A DNA stretch of 64,000 bases from Amycolatopsis sp. FBCC-B4732 (GTDB lineage Bacteria > Actinomycetota > Actinomycetes > Mycobacteriales > Pseudonocardiaceae). Below the pieces are notes generated by a model that was given only the letters and a program-made list of their open reading frames with translations, did not search any database and had not been told where the DNA came from. Position 1 is the first letter of the stretch; each line of letters begins with the position of its first letter. The translations under genes and the position numbers were made by a program. Shown here in pieces: positions 50,159 through 58,208 of the stretch. The stretch covers positions 768,001-832,000 of the forward strand of contig NZ_CP095376.1 in NCBI RefSeq assembly GCF_023008405.1. The letters are read 5' to 3'.

Positions 50159-50587
50159 ATGGCGCAGGACGTCTTCTCCGTCGAGCAGGTCGCCGCGAAG
50201 CTCGGCCTGCACGTCCGGACGGTGCGGAACTACGTGCGGGACGGGCGGCTGAAGGCGGTCCGGATCGGCAAGCAGTACCGGATCGCCGCCGACGACCTCG
50301 AGGCGTTCACCGGGCTGCCGGTCGCCGAGCGGGCCGGGGCGGCGCGGACGGCCGAGCTGTCGGGCGTCGTCGAGCTGGGCGGCATCGACCGGGCCGGCGC
50401 GGACCGGCTCTCGACCATGGTCGTGGCCTCGGTCAACGGCCCGCGGGACGGCGGTGAGCGGCCCCTGCGCGTGGAGACCATCCACGACGAGGACCGCGCC
50501 ACGATGAAGATCATCGTGCTCGGCGACCTCGCCGCGGGCGCCGACCTGCTGCGGTGGGTGGCGTCGATCGCCGAAAACCTGACCTGA
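50159..50587 (+). CDS. Excisionase/MerR-type helix-turn-helix DNA-binding protein
   Basis: 142 aa. The ATG at 50159 is 5 bases after AAGGAGGG; the TTG at 50138 is less likely. Residues 4-52 are a winged HTH of the excisionase/BldC class (FSVEQVAAKLGLHVRTVRNY, then RDGRLKAVRIGKQYRIAADDLEAF). The remaining 90 residues form a separate alpha/beta domain I do not recognise, ending in MKIIVLGDLAAGADLLRWVA. With no integrase nearby it is more likely a regulator than a phage excisionase. Confidence 0.85.
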   Translation: MAQDVFSVEQVAAKLGLHVRTVRNYVRDGRLKAVRIGKQYRIAADDLEAFTGLPVAERAGAARTAELSGVVELGGIDRAGADRLSTMVVASVNGPRDGGERPLRVETIHDEDRATMKIIVLGDLAAGADLLRWVASIAENLT

Positions 50588-50672
50588 TCTCCCGGCCGCC
50601 GCGCGCTGAGCCGCGCGTGGGAATCCCGGGCGGGGCGGGCAACCCGGCCCCGTGCGGGACGTCCACGTGATC

Positions 50673-51764
50673 ATGAGAATCCCGGCGCTGCTGGCGTCCG
50701 TCCTCGCTCTCCTGGTTCTTCCCGTCCTCCCCGCGTCGGCGGAAACCGCGGTACCGGCGGGGTTCCGGCCCGCGTCGACGAGCTGGACCGGCCCGGACAC
50801 CGGGTACGTCCTCGGGTATTCGCCGTGCGCGAAGAGCTGGTGCCCGGCGCTGGTGGGCACGACCGACGGCGGCACGCACTGGCGGCGGCTGGGTGCGCCG
50901 CCGATGCCGTTGCCGGACAACCACAACCACGTCGCGCTCACGTTCGTCTCCGCCCGCGTCGCGTACGTCAGCGACGGCGTCCACGTCCGCACCACCCGGG
51001 ACGGCGGCGCGACCTGGCACCCGGTCGGCCTCATCGGCGCGCGCGAGCCGTACTACCTCTCGAAGATCACCGAAACCGGCGGGCGGGTGTTCGCCGTGCT
51101 CACGGCCTACGGCGAGGGCCGCGGCTCGACGCGGCTGTACTCCGCCGTCGCCGGCTCGCCGGTGCTGGCCGGAGTGCCCGGGTTCGCGGCCACCGGCGCG
51201 CTGACCTACGGCGACCTCTCCGCCGGCGGCGGGCTCCAGGTCGCGCTCGGCGCGGACTACGGCACGGAGGAGTACTGGACCTCGCGCGACGGCGTCCGCT
51301 TCACCCGGGCCGAGCCGCCCTGCCCGGCGGGGTCGGTCGCGTCGCTCGCCGGGGTCCGGGACCGGCAGGTCGTGGCGCTGTGCAGCAGCAGTCCCGGGTC
51401 GCCGCAGCCCGGCTCGACCGAGCGGCGGTTGCGGCACGCCCCGCAGCTCGGCGGGGCGTTCAGCGGGAGCGACGAGGCGCCGTACACCGGGATCACGCAG
51501 GGGTTCGCCGCCGCTTCGCCGGCCACCGCGACGGTCGCGGCGGTGGGCGGGGGCGTCGGGTTCCTGCACCGCACGGCCGACGGCGGCCGCACCTGGACGA
51601 CGACGGCGTTGTCCGAACGCGGGCTCGGGCTGGCCGATCTCGACTTCCCCGGCCGCGGCACGGGAGTCGTCGTGGACGGTCAGCCGGATGCCGCGGGCGG
51701 TTCGGCCGTGTACCGCACCACGGACGGTGGAATCTCCTGGCGCGAACTGCGTTGGGGGTCATAG
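50673..51764 (+). CDS. Secreted BNR/sialidase-like beta-propeller protein
   Basis: 363 aa from ATG 50673; a GTG at 50652 is possible. A signal peptide is clear (MRIPALLASVLALLVLPVLPASA, cut before ETAV). The mature part has Asp-box-like motifs typical of BNR propellers: TTDGGTHW, TTRDGGATWHPV, RTADGGRTWTTT and YRTTDGGISWREL. Only the fold is supported: no sialidase catalytic Arg triad is obvious, so it is more likely a propeller of the photosystem-assembly/sortilin type with unknown ligand. It stands alone between a regulator and a methyltransferase gene. Confidence 0.78.
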   Translation: MRIPALLASVLALLVLPVLPASAETAVPAGFRPASTSWTGPDTGYVLGYSPCAKSWCPALVGTTDGGTHWRRLGAPPMPLPDNHNHVALTFVSARVAYVSDGVHVRTTRDGGATWHPVGLIGAREPYYLSKITETGGRVFAVLTAYGEGRGSTRLYSAVAGSPVLAGVPGFAATGALTYGDLSAGGGLQVALGADYGTEEYWTSRDGVRFTRAEPPCPAGSVASLAGVRDRQVVALCSSSPGSPQPGSTERRLRHAPQLGGAFSGSDEAPYTGITQGFAAASPATATVAAVGGGVGFLHRTADGGRTWTTTALSERGLGLADLDFPGRGTGVVVDGQPDAAGGSAVYRTTDGGISWRELRWGS

Positions 51765-51792
51765 TCCCTGGCAGGTAAGGCCCTTTGCCCTG

Positions 51793-51822
51793 GTTCACAC
51801 TGTGAACGGCATGTCGTAGGCT
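51793..51822 (+). promoter_or_regulatory. Candidate promoter overlapped by a 15-bp inverted repeat
   Basis: GTTCACA-C-TGTGAAC (51793-51807) is a perfect 7+1+7 inverted repeat. Its TTCACA could serve as a -35 box with TAGGCT (51817-51822) 17 bases on. A repressor bound to the repeat would block the methyltransferase promoter. Confidence 0.45.
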
Positions 51823-51904
51823 GAGCACTGTCCGTTGCCGGACACGGTGAGCGAAGCCCGGGCAGGGGCGCCGTCCACCGCGGTGCAGAGTGGGAGATCA
51901 GCCG

Positions 51905-52744
51905 ATGACGCCTGGCGACCTGCGGTCCGGAACCGGGGGCGGCGCCGCCGCGCTCGATTTCAGCAAGGCGAGCCTGGCCCGGTTGTCCGACGCGTTGCTC
52001 GGCGGTCACGACCACTACGAGGTCGACCGCGAAGCGATGCGGCGCCTGCTGGCGATCGCGCCCGGCGCCCGCACGATGGCGAAGGAACACCGCGACTGGC
52101 TGGTGCGCGCGGTGCGGTTCCTGGCCGGCAAGCGCGGCATCGACCAGTTCCTCGACCTGGGCTCCGGCATGCCGACCGCGGAAAACACCCACCAGGTGGC
52201 GCAGCGGTACAACCCGGACGCGCAGGTGGTGTACGTCGACAACGACCCGGTGGTGCAGGTGCACGGGCGGGCGCTACTCGAGGAGAACTACCTGACCCAC
52301 GTGACGGGCGCCGACCTGACCCGCCCGGCCGACACCCTCGCCGACGACGTCGTCAAGGAGTACCTCGACTTCTCCCGGCCGGTGGCGCTGATGCTGACGT
52401 CGATCATCCACCACATCGACGACTACGAACGCGCGAAGAAGATCGTCGCGGAGTACGTGGAGGCGCTGGCGCCGGGGTCGTACCTGCTGCTCACGCACCA
52501 CTTCGACCCGGAAGAGGACTCGCCGCGGCAAGAACTCGCGCGGCTGCTGGAGACGAGCTTCCAGGGCACCGGGCTGGGCAGCGTGTACCGCACGCGGGAG
52601 CAGATCACGGCGTTCTTCGACGGCACCGAACTGCTCCGCCCGGGGCTGGTCTACCTGCACGAATGGTGGCCCGACGGCCCGCGCCTGCACCCGCTCAGCG
52701 AGCTGAACTTCCTGACCTTGGGCGGCGTCGCCCGCAAGCAGTGA
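51905..52744 (+). CDS. SAM-dependent methyltransferase, PF04672 (DUF574) family
   Basis: 279 aa. ATG at 51905, 8 bases after GGGAG; the in-frame GTG at 51890 is not preferred. It carries the actinobacterial S-adenosyl methyltransferase hallmarks: ARLSDALLGGHDHYEVDREA, the SAM loop FLDLGSGMPTAENTHQVAQ, VVYVDNDPVV, and the acidic HHIDDYERAKKIV. These proteins are numerous in Streptomyces and Amycolatopsis; substrates are mostly unknown. It is monocistronic, with a strong hairpin after the stop. Confidence 0.9.
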   Translation: MTPGDLRSGTGGGAAALDFSKASLARLSDALLGGHDHYEVDREAMRRLLAIAPGARTMAKEHRDWLVRAVRFLAGKRGIDQFLDLGSGMPTAENTHQVAQRYNPDAQVVYVDNDPVVQVHGRALLEENYLTHVTGADLTRPADTLADDVVKEYLDFSRPVALMLTSIIHHIDDYERAKKIVAEYVEALAPGSYLLLTHHFDPEEDSPRQELARLLETSFQGTGLGSVYRTREQITAFFDGTELLRPGLVYLHEWWPDGPRLHPLSELNFLTLGGVARKQ

Positions 52745-52751
52745 CGCCCCC

Positions 52752-52800
52752 GGTCGTGAGTGTTCAGGCGGGGTTCTGACCCGCCTGAACACTCACGACC
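52752..52800. terminator. 21-bp perfect stem-loop between convergent genes
   Basis: Arms 52752-52772 and 52780-52800 are exact complements around a 7-base loop (GTTCTGA). The element lies between the convergent methyltransferase and aldo/keto reductase genes and can terminate both. The core GTGAGTGTTCAGG has the look of a dispersed intergenic repeat. Confidence 0.88.
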
Positions 52801-52813
52801 TGCGGCGAGCGGG

Positions 52814-53647
52814 TCAGGCGGCGTTGAACGTGTCCGGGTCGGGGCCGGTGCGCTCCCCGCGGTCCAGCGGGTTCAGCGACTCGACCTCCTCCTCCGTGAG
52901 GGTGAACCCGAACAGGTCGAAGTTCTCCTCGATCCGCGACGGTGTCACCGACTTCGGGATCACGACGTTGCCCAGCTGCAGGTGCCAGCGCAGCACGATC
53001 TGCGCGGGCGTCCGGCTGTGCTTGACCGCCAGCTCCGCCACGACCGGGTCACCCAGCAGGCTGCCGCCCTTGGCGAGCGGGCTCCACGCCTCCGTCGCGA
53101 TGCCGTGCTTCGCGTCGAACTCGCGGACCTCCTGCTGCTGCAGGTACGGGTGCAGTTCGATCTGGTTGACCGCCGGCACGACGTCGGAAGCGTCCATCAG
53201 CCGCTCGAGGTGCGCGGGCTGGAAGTTGGACACGCCGATCGCGCGGACGCGGCCGTCGGCGTAGAGCTTCTCGAACGCCTTCCACGTGTCCAGGTACTTG
53301 TCCCGCTGCGGGGTCGGCCAGTGGATCAGGTACAGGTCGAGCTGCTCCAGGCCGAGCTTGGCCATGCTCTCGTCGAACGCCTTGAGCGTCGAGTCGTAGC
53401 CCTGGGCGGAGTTCCACAGCTTGGTGGTGACGAAGAGCTCGTCGCGGGGCACGTCCGACTCGGCGAGGGCCTGGCCGACGCCCTTTTCGTTGCCGTAGAC
53501 GGTGGCGGTGTCGATGCTGCGGTAGCCCGCGTCGAGAGCGGCCTTCACGGCGGTGGTGGTTTCGTCGTCCGGGATCTGGAAGACGCCGTAGCCGAGCTGC
53601 GGCATCCGCACGCCGTTGTTGAGTTCGAGCACGGGCACGCTGGTCAC
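52814..53647 (-). CDS. Aldo/keto reductase (2,5-diketo-D-gluconate reductase-like, AKR5 type)
   Basis: 277 aa. I choose the GTG at 53647 (VTSVPVLELNNG) because AAAGGA stands 7 bases before it. The AKR tetrad is present: Asp and Tyr in SIDTATVYGNE, Lys in VTTKLW, His in LIHWP. NADPH-binding segments include IGVSNF, NQIELHPY and VIPKSVTPSRIEENF. It should reduce aldehydes or ketones with NADPH in the cytosol. It lies 23 bases downstream of the MFS gene on the same strand and is probably cotranscribed, placing it under the same MarR control. Confidence 0.92.
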   Translation of the reverse strand: MTSVPVLELNNGVRMPQLGYGVFQIPDDETTTAVKAALDAGYRSIDTATVYGNEKGVGQALAESDVPRDELFVTTKLWNSAQGYDSTLKAFDESMAKLGLEQLDLYLIHWPTPQRDKYLDTWKAFEKLYADGRVRAIGVSNFQPAHLERLMDASDVVPAVNQIELHPYLQQQEVREFDAKHGIATEAWSPLAKGGSLLGDPVVAELAVKHSRTPAQIVLRWHLQLGNVVIPKSVTPSRIEENFDLFGFTLTEEEVESLNPLDRGERTGPDPDTFNAA

Positions 53648-53670
53648 GAGGGTTCCTTTCGGTGGGTGGT

Positions 53671-54855
53671 TCATCGGGCGAGTACCCGTTCCCCGGCTGC
53701 GAAACTAGCCGGGGAACGGCGGTCGAGCAGGCCGGAGACGAGCGCCACGGCGAGGCCCGCTGCGGCGAGCGCCGCGCCGATCCAGTTGGGGGCGGTGTAG
53801 CCGAGGCCGGACTCGATGGCCCGGCCGCCGAGCCACGCGCCGCCCGCGTTGCCGAGGTTGAACGCGGCGATGTTCGCCGCCGAGGCCAGCGCCGGGGCGC
53901 CCTCGGCCTTGGCCATCACGCGGGCCTGCAGTGGCGGCACGGTCGCGAAGCCGGCCGCGCCGAACAATGCGATGGTGATCGCCGCGGGCACCTTGGCGTG
54001 CGCGGTGAAGACGAACGCGACCAGCACGATCGCCAGTGCCGCGAGGATCACGTAGAGGCTCGGCATGAGCTTGCGGTCCGCCGCCCGGCCGCCCAGCAGG
54101 TTGCCGGCGAAGAGGCCGCCGCCGAACAGCACGAGCAGCCAGGTCACGGCCCCGCTGGAAAAGCCGGCGACCTCGGTCATCATCGGCGCGATGTAGGTGA
54201 AGGACGCGAACACCCCGGCGAAGCCGAGCGCGGTCATCACCAGCGCGAGCCACACCTGCGGGCGGCGGAACACGGCGAGCTCGCCGCGCAGGCCCGCGCC
54301 CGGGTCCGGCTTCTGGTGCGGCACCAGCGCGAGGATGCCGATGGCACCGAGCACACCCAGGACGCTGACCACCCAGAACGTCGAGCGCCAGCCGAAGGCC
54401 TGGCCGAGCGCGGTGCCGGCGGGCACGCCGAGGACGTTGGCCACGGTCAGCCCGGTGAACATCAGCGCGATCGCGCTGGCCTGCTTCGCCGGGGCGACCA
54501 GTGAAGCGGCGACGACCGAGCCGACGCCGAAGAACGCGCCGTGCGAGAGGGCCGCGACGACCCGGCCGGTCATCAGCAGGCCGTAGCTCGGGGCGAGCGC
54601 CGAGAGCACGTTGCCCGCGATGAACAGCCCCATCAGGGCGACCAGCACGGTCTTGCGCGGCACCCGCGAGGCCAGCGCGGTGAGCACGGGCGCGCCGACG
54701 ACGACGCCGAGCGCGTAGCCCGAGATGAGCAGGCCTGCGGACGGGATCGAGACGCCGAAGTCGCCCGCGACCTCGGGCAGCAGGCCCATGATCACGAACT
54801 CGGTGGTGCCGATCCCGAAAGCGCTGATCGCCAGTGCGAGCAGAGCGGCGGGCAT
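53671..54855 (-). CDS. MFS drug/arabinose-type exporter (DHA1, Cmx/YdhP-like)
   Basis: 394 aa, about 12 hydrophobic helices. ATG at 54855 with AAGGA 5 bases before. It begins LLALAISAFGIGTTEFVIMG, the DHA1 signature shared by chloramphenicol exporters and YdhP/AraJ-like efflux proteins, and has the loop-2 motif with RVPRKTVL. It acts in the inner membrane as a proton-driven exporter of unknown substrate. It is divergent from a MarR repressor across an operator-rich gap, the classic layout of a drug-induced efflux operon. Confidence 0.92.
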   Translation of the reverse strand: MPAALLALAISAFGIGTTEFVIMGLLPEVAGDFGVSIPSAGLLISGYALGVVVGAPVLTALASRVPRKTVLVALMGLFIAGNVLSALAPSYGLLMTGRVVAALSHGAFFGVGSVVAASLVAPAKQASAIALMFTGLTVANVLGVPAGTALGQAFGWRSTFWVVSVLGVLGAIGILALVPHQKPDPGAGLRGELAVFRRPQVWLALVMTALGFAGVFASFTYIAPMMTEVAGFSSGAVTWLLVLFGGGLFAGNLLGGRAADRKLMPSLYVILAALAIVLVAFVFTAHAKVPAAITIALFGAAGFATVPPLQARVMAKAEGAPALASAANIAAFNLGNAGGAWLGGRAIESGLGYTAPNWIGAALAAAGLAVALVSGLLDRRSPASFAAGERVLAR

Positions 54856-54894
54856 GGACTTCCTTCTTCCCGGGGTAGACTGTTGTGGGCGTTG

Positions 54895-54954
54895 GCAACT
54901 ACGAGCGTCCGAGATAGTTGCAGACGCCGTATATTGCACGAGCTCGATAGTGCA
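54895..54954. promoter_or_regulatory. Two inverted repeats, candidate MarR operators
   Basis: In the 139-base divergent gap, GCAACTA (54895-54901) pairs with TAGTTGC (54915-54921), and TGCAC (54935-54939) pairs with GTGCA (54950-54954) around GAGCTC. TATATT (54930-54935) may be a -10 box. Two operators between a MarR gene and an efflux gene fit autoregulation plus repression of the transporter. Confidence 0.5.
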
Positions 54955-54994
54955 GCGTGCAAACGTGTGCGCGCAAGCCGGGGAGAGGTGAACC

Positions 54995-55456
54995 GTGTCA
55001 CTGGACGACGACGCCGTGGCGGCACGCGCGCAGGGGTGGCGCACGCTCGCCGCGCTCCACGCGCGGATCGAGGACAAGCTGCAGCGCGCGCTCGAGCGCG
55101 ACCACGAGCTGTCGGTGAGCGAGTACACGGTGCTCGACGTGCTGGCCCGCCAGGACGGCTTCCACCTGCGGATGAACCAGCTCGCCAACGCCGTGGTGCT
55201 CAGCCAGTCGGCGACGACGCGGCTGGTGACCCGGCTGGAGGGCCGCGGTCTGCTGGCCCGCTACCTCTGCGCGGACGACCGCCGCGGCATCTACACGGAG
55301 GTGACGCCGGCGGGGCAGGCCCTGCTGACGGCGGCCCGCCCGACCCACGACACGGCCCTGGCGGAAGCGCTCGCCGAGGCCGAAACCTTGCCGGAACTTT
55401 CACCGCTGGTCGGGGCGCTGGGCACGCTTTCCTTCCCTGCTGTGCCTTCGGCCTGA
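54995..55456 (+). CDS. MarR-family transcriptional regulator
   Basis: 153 aa, GTG start at 54995 with GGGAGAGG before it. The wHTH runs through SVSEYTVLDVLARQDGFHLRMNQLANAVVLSQSATTRLVTRLEGRGLLAR, and the wing is DDRRGIYTEVTPAG. It probably represses the divergent MFS/aldo-keto reductase operon and itself, responding to a small, perhaps phenolic, ligand. Confidence 0.92.
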   Translation: MSLDDDAVAARAQGWRTLAALHARIEDKLQRALERDHELSVSEYTVLDVLARQDGFHLRMNQLANAVVLSQSATTRLVTRLEGRGLLARYLCADDRRGIYTEVTPAGQALLTAARPTHDTALAEALAEAETLPELSPLVGALGTLSFPAVPSA

Positions 55457-55636
55457 CGCAAGCTTGCGAAAGTCTTCCGAAACTCCCGCTGAGCGGCACA
55501 TTCCCGATCGGCCGTGTGATTGCGGCGGCCGCCCGCCCGAACCCCTGCTCCATCCGTGGGACACTTTCGCTCGCCGCGTTCGATAGTTTCGCTGGTCAGC
55601 ACGGTTTGTCCGGCTTCCGGCCGTTCCCGTCAGCCG

Positions 55637-55666
55637 TTGACCGGACCGTTTGCGCCGCCCTAATTT
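55637..55666 (+). promoter_or_regulatory. Candidate promoter for the ROK regulator gene
   Basis: TTGACC (55637-55642), 18 bases, TAATTT (55661-55666), about 35 bases before the GTG start. Just downstream, CCACCAG and CTGGGGTGG form an imperfect inverted repeat that could be an autoregulatory operator. The rest of the 244-base gap (55457-55636) shows nothing I can identify. Confidence 0.5.
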
Positions 55667-55700
55667 GTTGTCCCACCAGACGAACTGGGGTGGTGTCGGC

Positions 55701-56972
55701 GTGGACTCCTCCTTCTCGCTCAAACCGGTGCGCCCGGCCGACCAGGCCGCCGTCCGGCGGAGCAACCTTTCGCTGGTGCTGCGGCACCTGCGGGACGCGG
55801 GTCCCCGGTCGCGGGCGGGGATCGCCGCGGACACCGGGCTGAACAAGGGAACCGTGTCCAGCCTCGTCGCCGAACTCGCCGAACGCGGGCTGGTCCGGGA
55901 AGGCGACCGCGAGCGCGCCGGCGCGGTGGGGCGCCCGGGCACGATCGTCGAACTCGACGGCCGCGGCGTCGGCGGGATCGGCGTGGAGATCAACGTCGAC
56001 TACCTGACCGCGCTCGCCCTCGACCTCACCGGCGCTGTCTTGTTCGAGCAGCGCGTCGCGCTCGACGTACCCGCGTTCCCCGTCGAGAAGGTCCTCGACG
56101 CCGGTGCGGAGCTGACCGCGCGGGCGCTGCGGGAGTTCCGGCGGCTAGGGGTCATGCCCGCCGGCGTCACCGTCGGCATCCCGGCGCTGGTCGACGTCGC
56201 GAGCGGCACCGTCGCCTTCGCGCCCAACCTGCACTGGACCGACGTCCGGGTGGTCCGCGGCATCACCGAGCGGCTGACCCGGCGGCTCGGCCCGCCGTCG
56301 TACCCGATCCGCACGGCCAACGACGCGAACCTCGGCGCGCTCGGCGAATACGCCATGGGCAGCGTCGCCGGCACCGCCGACCTGGTCTACCTGACCGGTG
56401 AGATCGGCGTCGGCGGCGGGGTGATCGCCGGGGGACGGCTGCTCGGCGGCGCCGAAGGGTTCTCCGGCGAGATCGGTCACATCCAGCTCGACCCGGCCGG
56501 CCGGATCTGCGGCTGCGGGCGCCGCGGCTGCTGGGAAACGCTCGTCGGGCTCGCCGGGATGCTGCGGCTCGCCGCGTCGCCGGGCGACCCGGTGCACGAC
56601 CCGTCGCTGGACCTCGAACAGCGGCTCGACCTGATCCGCCGCCGCGCCGAGCTGAAGGACAAGCGGACGCTCGACGCGCTCGCGCAGGTCGGCACCGGGC
56701 TCGGCGTCGGCGCCGCGGTGCTGGTCAACGTGTTCAACCCGCGCGTGGTGCTGCTGGGTGGCTACTTCGCGCAGCTGGGCCCGTACCTGCTCGGCCCGAT
56801 GCTGGCCGAGCTCGAAACCCGCGTGATCGCCCCGGGCATCGGGGGCTGCCGCGTCGAGCTGTCCTGGCTCGGGTTCTCCGCGGCTTCGCGAGGCGGCGCG
56901 CACGTGGCGCTGCAGGCGGTGTTCGACGACCCGGCGCTGGTGCCGGTCCGCGCGGAACGGGAGAGCGGATGA
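55701..56972 (+). CDS. ROK-family transcriptional repressor
   Basis: 423 aa from the GTG at 55701; the first residues are VDSSFSLKPV. The N-terminal wHTH is RSRAGIAADTGLNKGTVSSLVAELAERGLV. A sugar-kinase-like ROK domain follows, with TANDANLGALGEYAMGS, the phosphate loop GEIGVGGGVIAGG, and the zinc motif GHIQL...CGCGRRGCWE. This length with an HTH means NagC/XylR-type repressor rather than glucokinase. It lies 126 bases upstream of the inositol-phosphate synthase operon on the same strand and is its obvious candidate regulator, with a sugar or cyclitol phosphate as likely effector. Confidence 0.92.
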   Translation: MDSSFSLKPVRPADQAAVRRSNLSLVLRHLRDAGPRSRAGIAADTGLNKGTVSSLVAELAERGLVREGDRERAGAVGRPGTIVELDGRGVGGIGVEINVDYLTALALDLTGAVLFEQRVALDVPAFPVEKVLDAGAELTARALREFRRLGVMPAGVTVGIPALVDVASGTVAFAPNLHWTDVRVVRGITERLTRRLGPPSYPIRTANDANLGALGEYAMGSVAGTADLVYLTGEIGVGGGVIAGGRLLGGAEGFSGEIGHIQLDPAGRICGCGRRGCWETLVGLAGMLRLAASPGDPVHDPSLDLEQRLDLIRRRAELKDKRTLDALAQVGTGLGVGAAVLVNVFNPRVVLLGGYFAQLGPYLLGPMLAELETRVIAPGIGGCRVELSWLGFSAASRGGAHVALQAVFDDPALVPVRAERESG

Positions 56973-57098
56973 GCGTGCTGCCCCCGACCGGGTGGAAACA
57001 CTTGATCGAGTCCGGCGATGTAGATCGGGTGGGCGCCCGCGCGCCGGGCGGCGAATCGCCGGGGCGCGGGCTGATGTGCCGAACAGGTGGAGGAACTT
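56973..57098 (+). promoter_or_regulatory. Leader of the inositol-phosphate synthase/Ebo-like operon
   Basis: 126 bases between the ROK gene and the operon. GATCGAGTCCGGCGATGTAG occupies the first half. A GC-rich imperfect hairpin spans about 57035-57072, around GGCGAATCGCC. A strong Shine-Dalgarno (GTGGAGGA) precedes the ATG at 57099. It probably holds the operon promoter and ROK operator, but I cannot define boxes. Confidence 0.45.
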
Positions 57099-58208
57099 AT
57101 GGGGAAGATCGGTGTCTGGCTGATCGGTGCCCGCGGCTCGGTGGCCACGACCGCCGTCGCCGGGGCCGCCGCCATGCGCGCGGGACTGGCCGCGCGCACG
57201 GGCTGCGTGACCGAGCTGCCGGACTTCGCCGGGGCTGAACTGCCCGGCTTGGGGGACCTGGTCTTCGGGGGCCACGACGTCGTCGACACGCCCTTGGTCA
57301 AGCGGGCCGAGCACCTGGCCGCGGCGGGCGTGCTGCCGTCGGCGCTGCCCGGCGCGGTGAGCGCGGAACTGGAGGCGGCGGAGGCCCGGCTGCGCCCGGC
57401 GCCGTCCGAAGGCGGGCAGGCCGCGGCCGACCGGATCGTCGCGGATCTGACCGAGTTCCGGGAGGGTCTGGACCACGTCGTCGTGGTCAACGTCTCCTCC
57501 ACCGAGCCGCCGTGCGCGCCGCACCCGGCGCACGCGTCCCTCGCCGCGCTGGAGGGTGCGCTGGACACCCTGCCGCCGAGCGCGCTGTACGCCTACGCGG
57601 CTTTCCGCGCCGGCTGTGGCTTTGTCGACTTCACCCCGTCCACCGGTGCGCGCCTGCCCGCGCTCGACGAGCTGGCCCGTTCGACGGGGCAGCCGTACGC
57701 CGGCCGCGACGGCAAGACCGGCGAGACGCTGCTGCGGTCGGTGCTCGCGCCGATGTTCGCCCAGCGCGCGCTGAACGTCCTGTCCTGGTCGGGCACGAAC
57801 CTGCTGGGCGGCGGGGACGGCGCCACGCTGGCCGACCCCGGTGCGGCGGCGAGCAAGAACGCGTCCAAGCAGCAGGTGCTTTCGCAGAACCTCGGGCGCG
57901 AGGTCGACGGCGAGGTGCACATCGACTACGTCCCGGCGCTCGGCGACTGGAAGACGGCGTGGGACCACGTGCTGTTCGAAGGCTTCCTCGGTGCGCGCAT
58001 GACGTTGCAGCTCACCTGGCAGGGCTGCGACTCGGCGCTCGCCGCGCCGCTGGTGCTCGACCTCGCCCGGCTGACCGGCAAGGCCTGTCGCGACGGCGTC
58101 GCCGGCCCGGTGGCCGAGTTCGGATTCTTCTTCAAGGATCCCGCCGGGGACGGCCCGCACGACCTGGCGTCGCAGTACGCGGCCCTGCGTGAGTGGGCGC
58201 ACCGGTGA
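57099..58208 (+). CDS. myo-Inositol-1(3)-phosphate synthase, first gene of an Ebo-like operon
   Basis: 369 aa, with a clear Shine-Dalgarno. The N-terminal Rossmann motif is VWLIGARGSVATTAVAG. The catalytic region carries GKTGETLLRSVLAPMFAQR, SWSGTNLLGGGDG and the lysine-rich SKNASKQQVLSQNLG expected of the NAD-dependent cyclase, closer in style to archaeal-type MIPS than to the mycobacterial Ino1. It converts glucose-6-phosphate to inositol-1-phosphate by oxidation, aldol cyclisation and reduction. Here it heads a run of overlapped ebo-type genes and takes the place usually held by the 3-dehydroquinate-synthase-like EboD; both make carbocycles from sugar phosphates. It may be pathway-specific rather than the housekeeping enzyme. 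Its stop overlaps the next start (GTGA). Confidence 0.9.
   Translation: MGKIGVWLIGARGSVATTAVAGAAAMRAGLAARTGCVTELPDFAGAELPGLGDLVFGGHDVVDTPLVKRAEHLAAAGVLPSALPGAVSAELEAAEARLRPAPSEGGQAAADRIVADLTEFREGLDHVVVVNVSSTEPPCAPHPAHASLAALEGALDTLPPSALYAYAAFRAGCGFVDFTPSTGARLPALDELARSTGQPYAGRDGKTGETLLRSVLAPMFAQRALNVLSWSGTNLLGGGDGATLADPGAAASKNASKQQVLSQNLGREVDGEVHIDYVPALGDWKTAWDHVLFEGFLGARMTLQLTWQGCDSALAAPLVLDLARLTGKACRDGVAGPVAEFGFFFKDPAGDGPHDLASQYAALREWAHR

Noticed and set aside
50159..50587. Excisionase-like gene as a sign of an integrated element, with nearby tRNA genes as attachment sites
   Set aside because: There is no integrase, no relaxase or phage genes, and no duplicated tRNA 3' end in the window; the tRNAs are 8 kb away.
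50673..51764. Calling the secreted BNR protein a sialidase
   Set aside because: Asp-box-like motifs are present, but the catalytic Arg triad and nucleophile Tyr context of sialidases are not evident.
55701..56972. Calling the ROK protein a glucokinase
   Set aside because: The N-terminal winged helix and the length of about 423 residues mark it as a NagC-type regulator.
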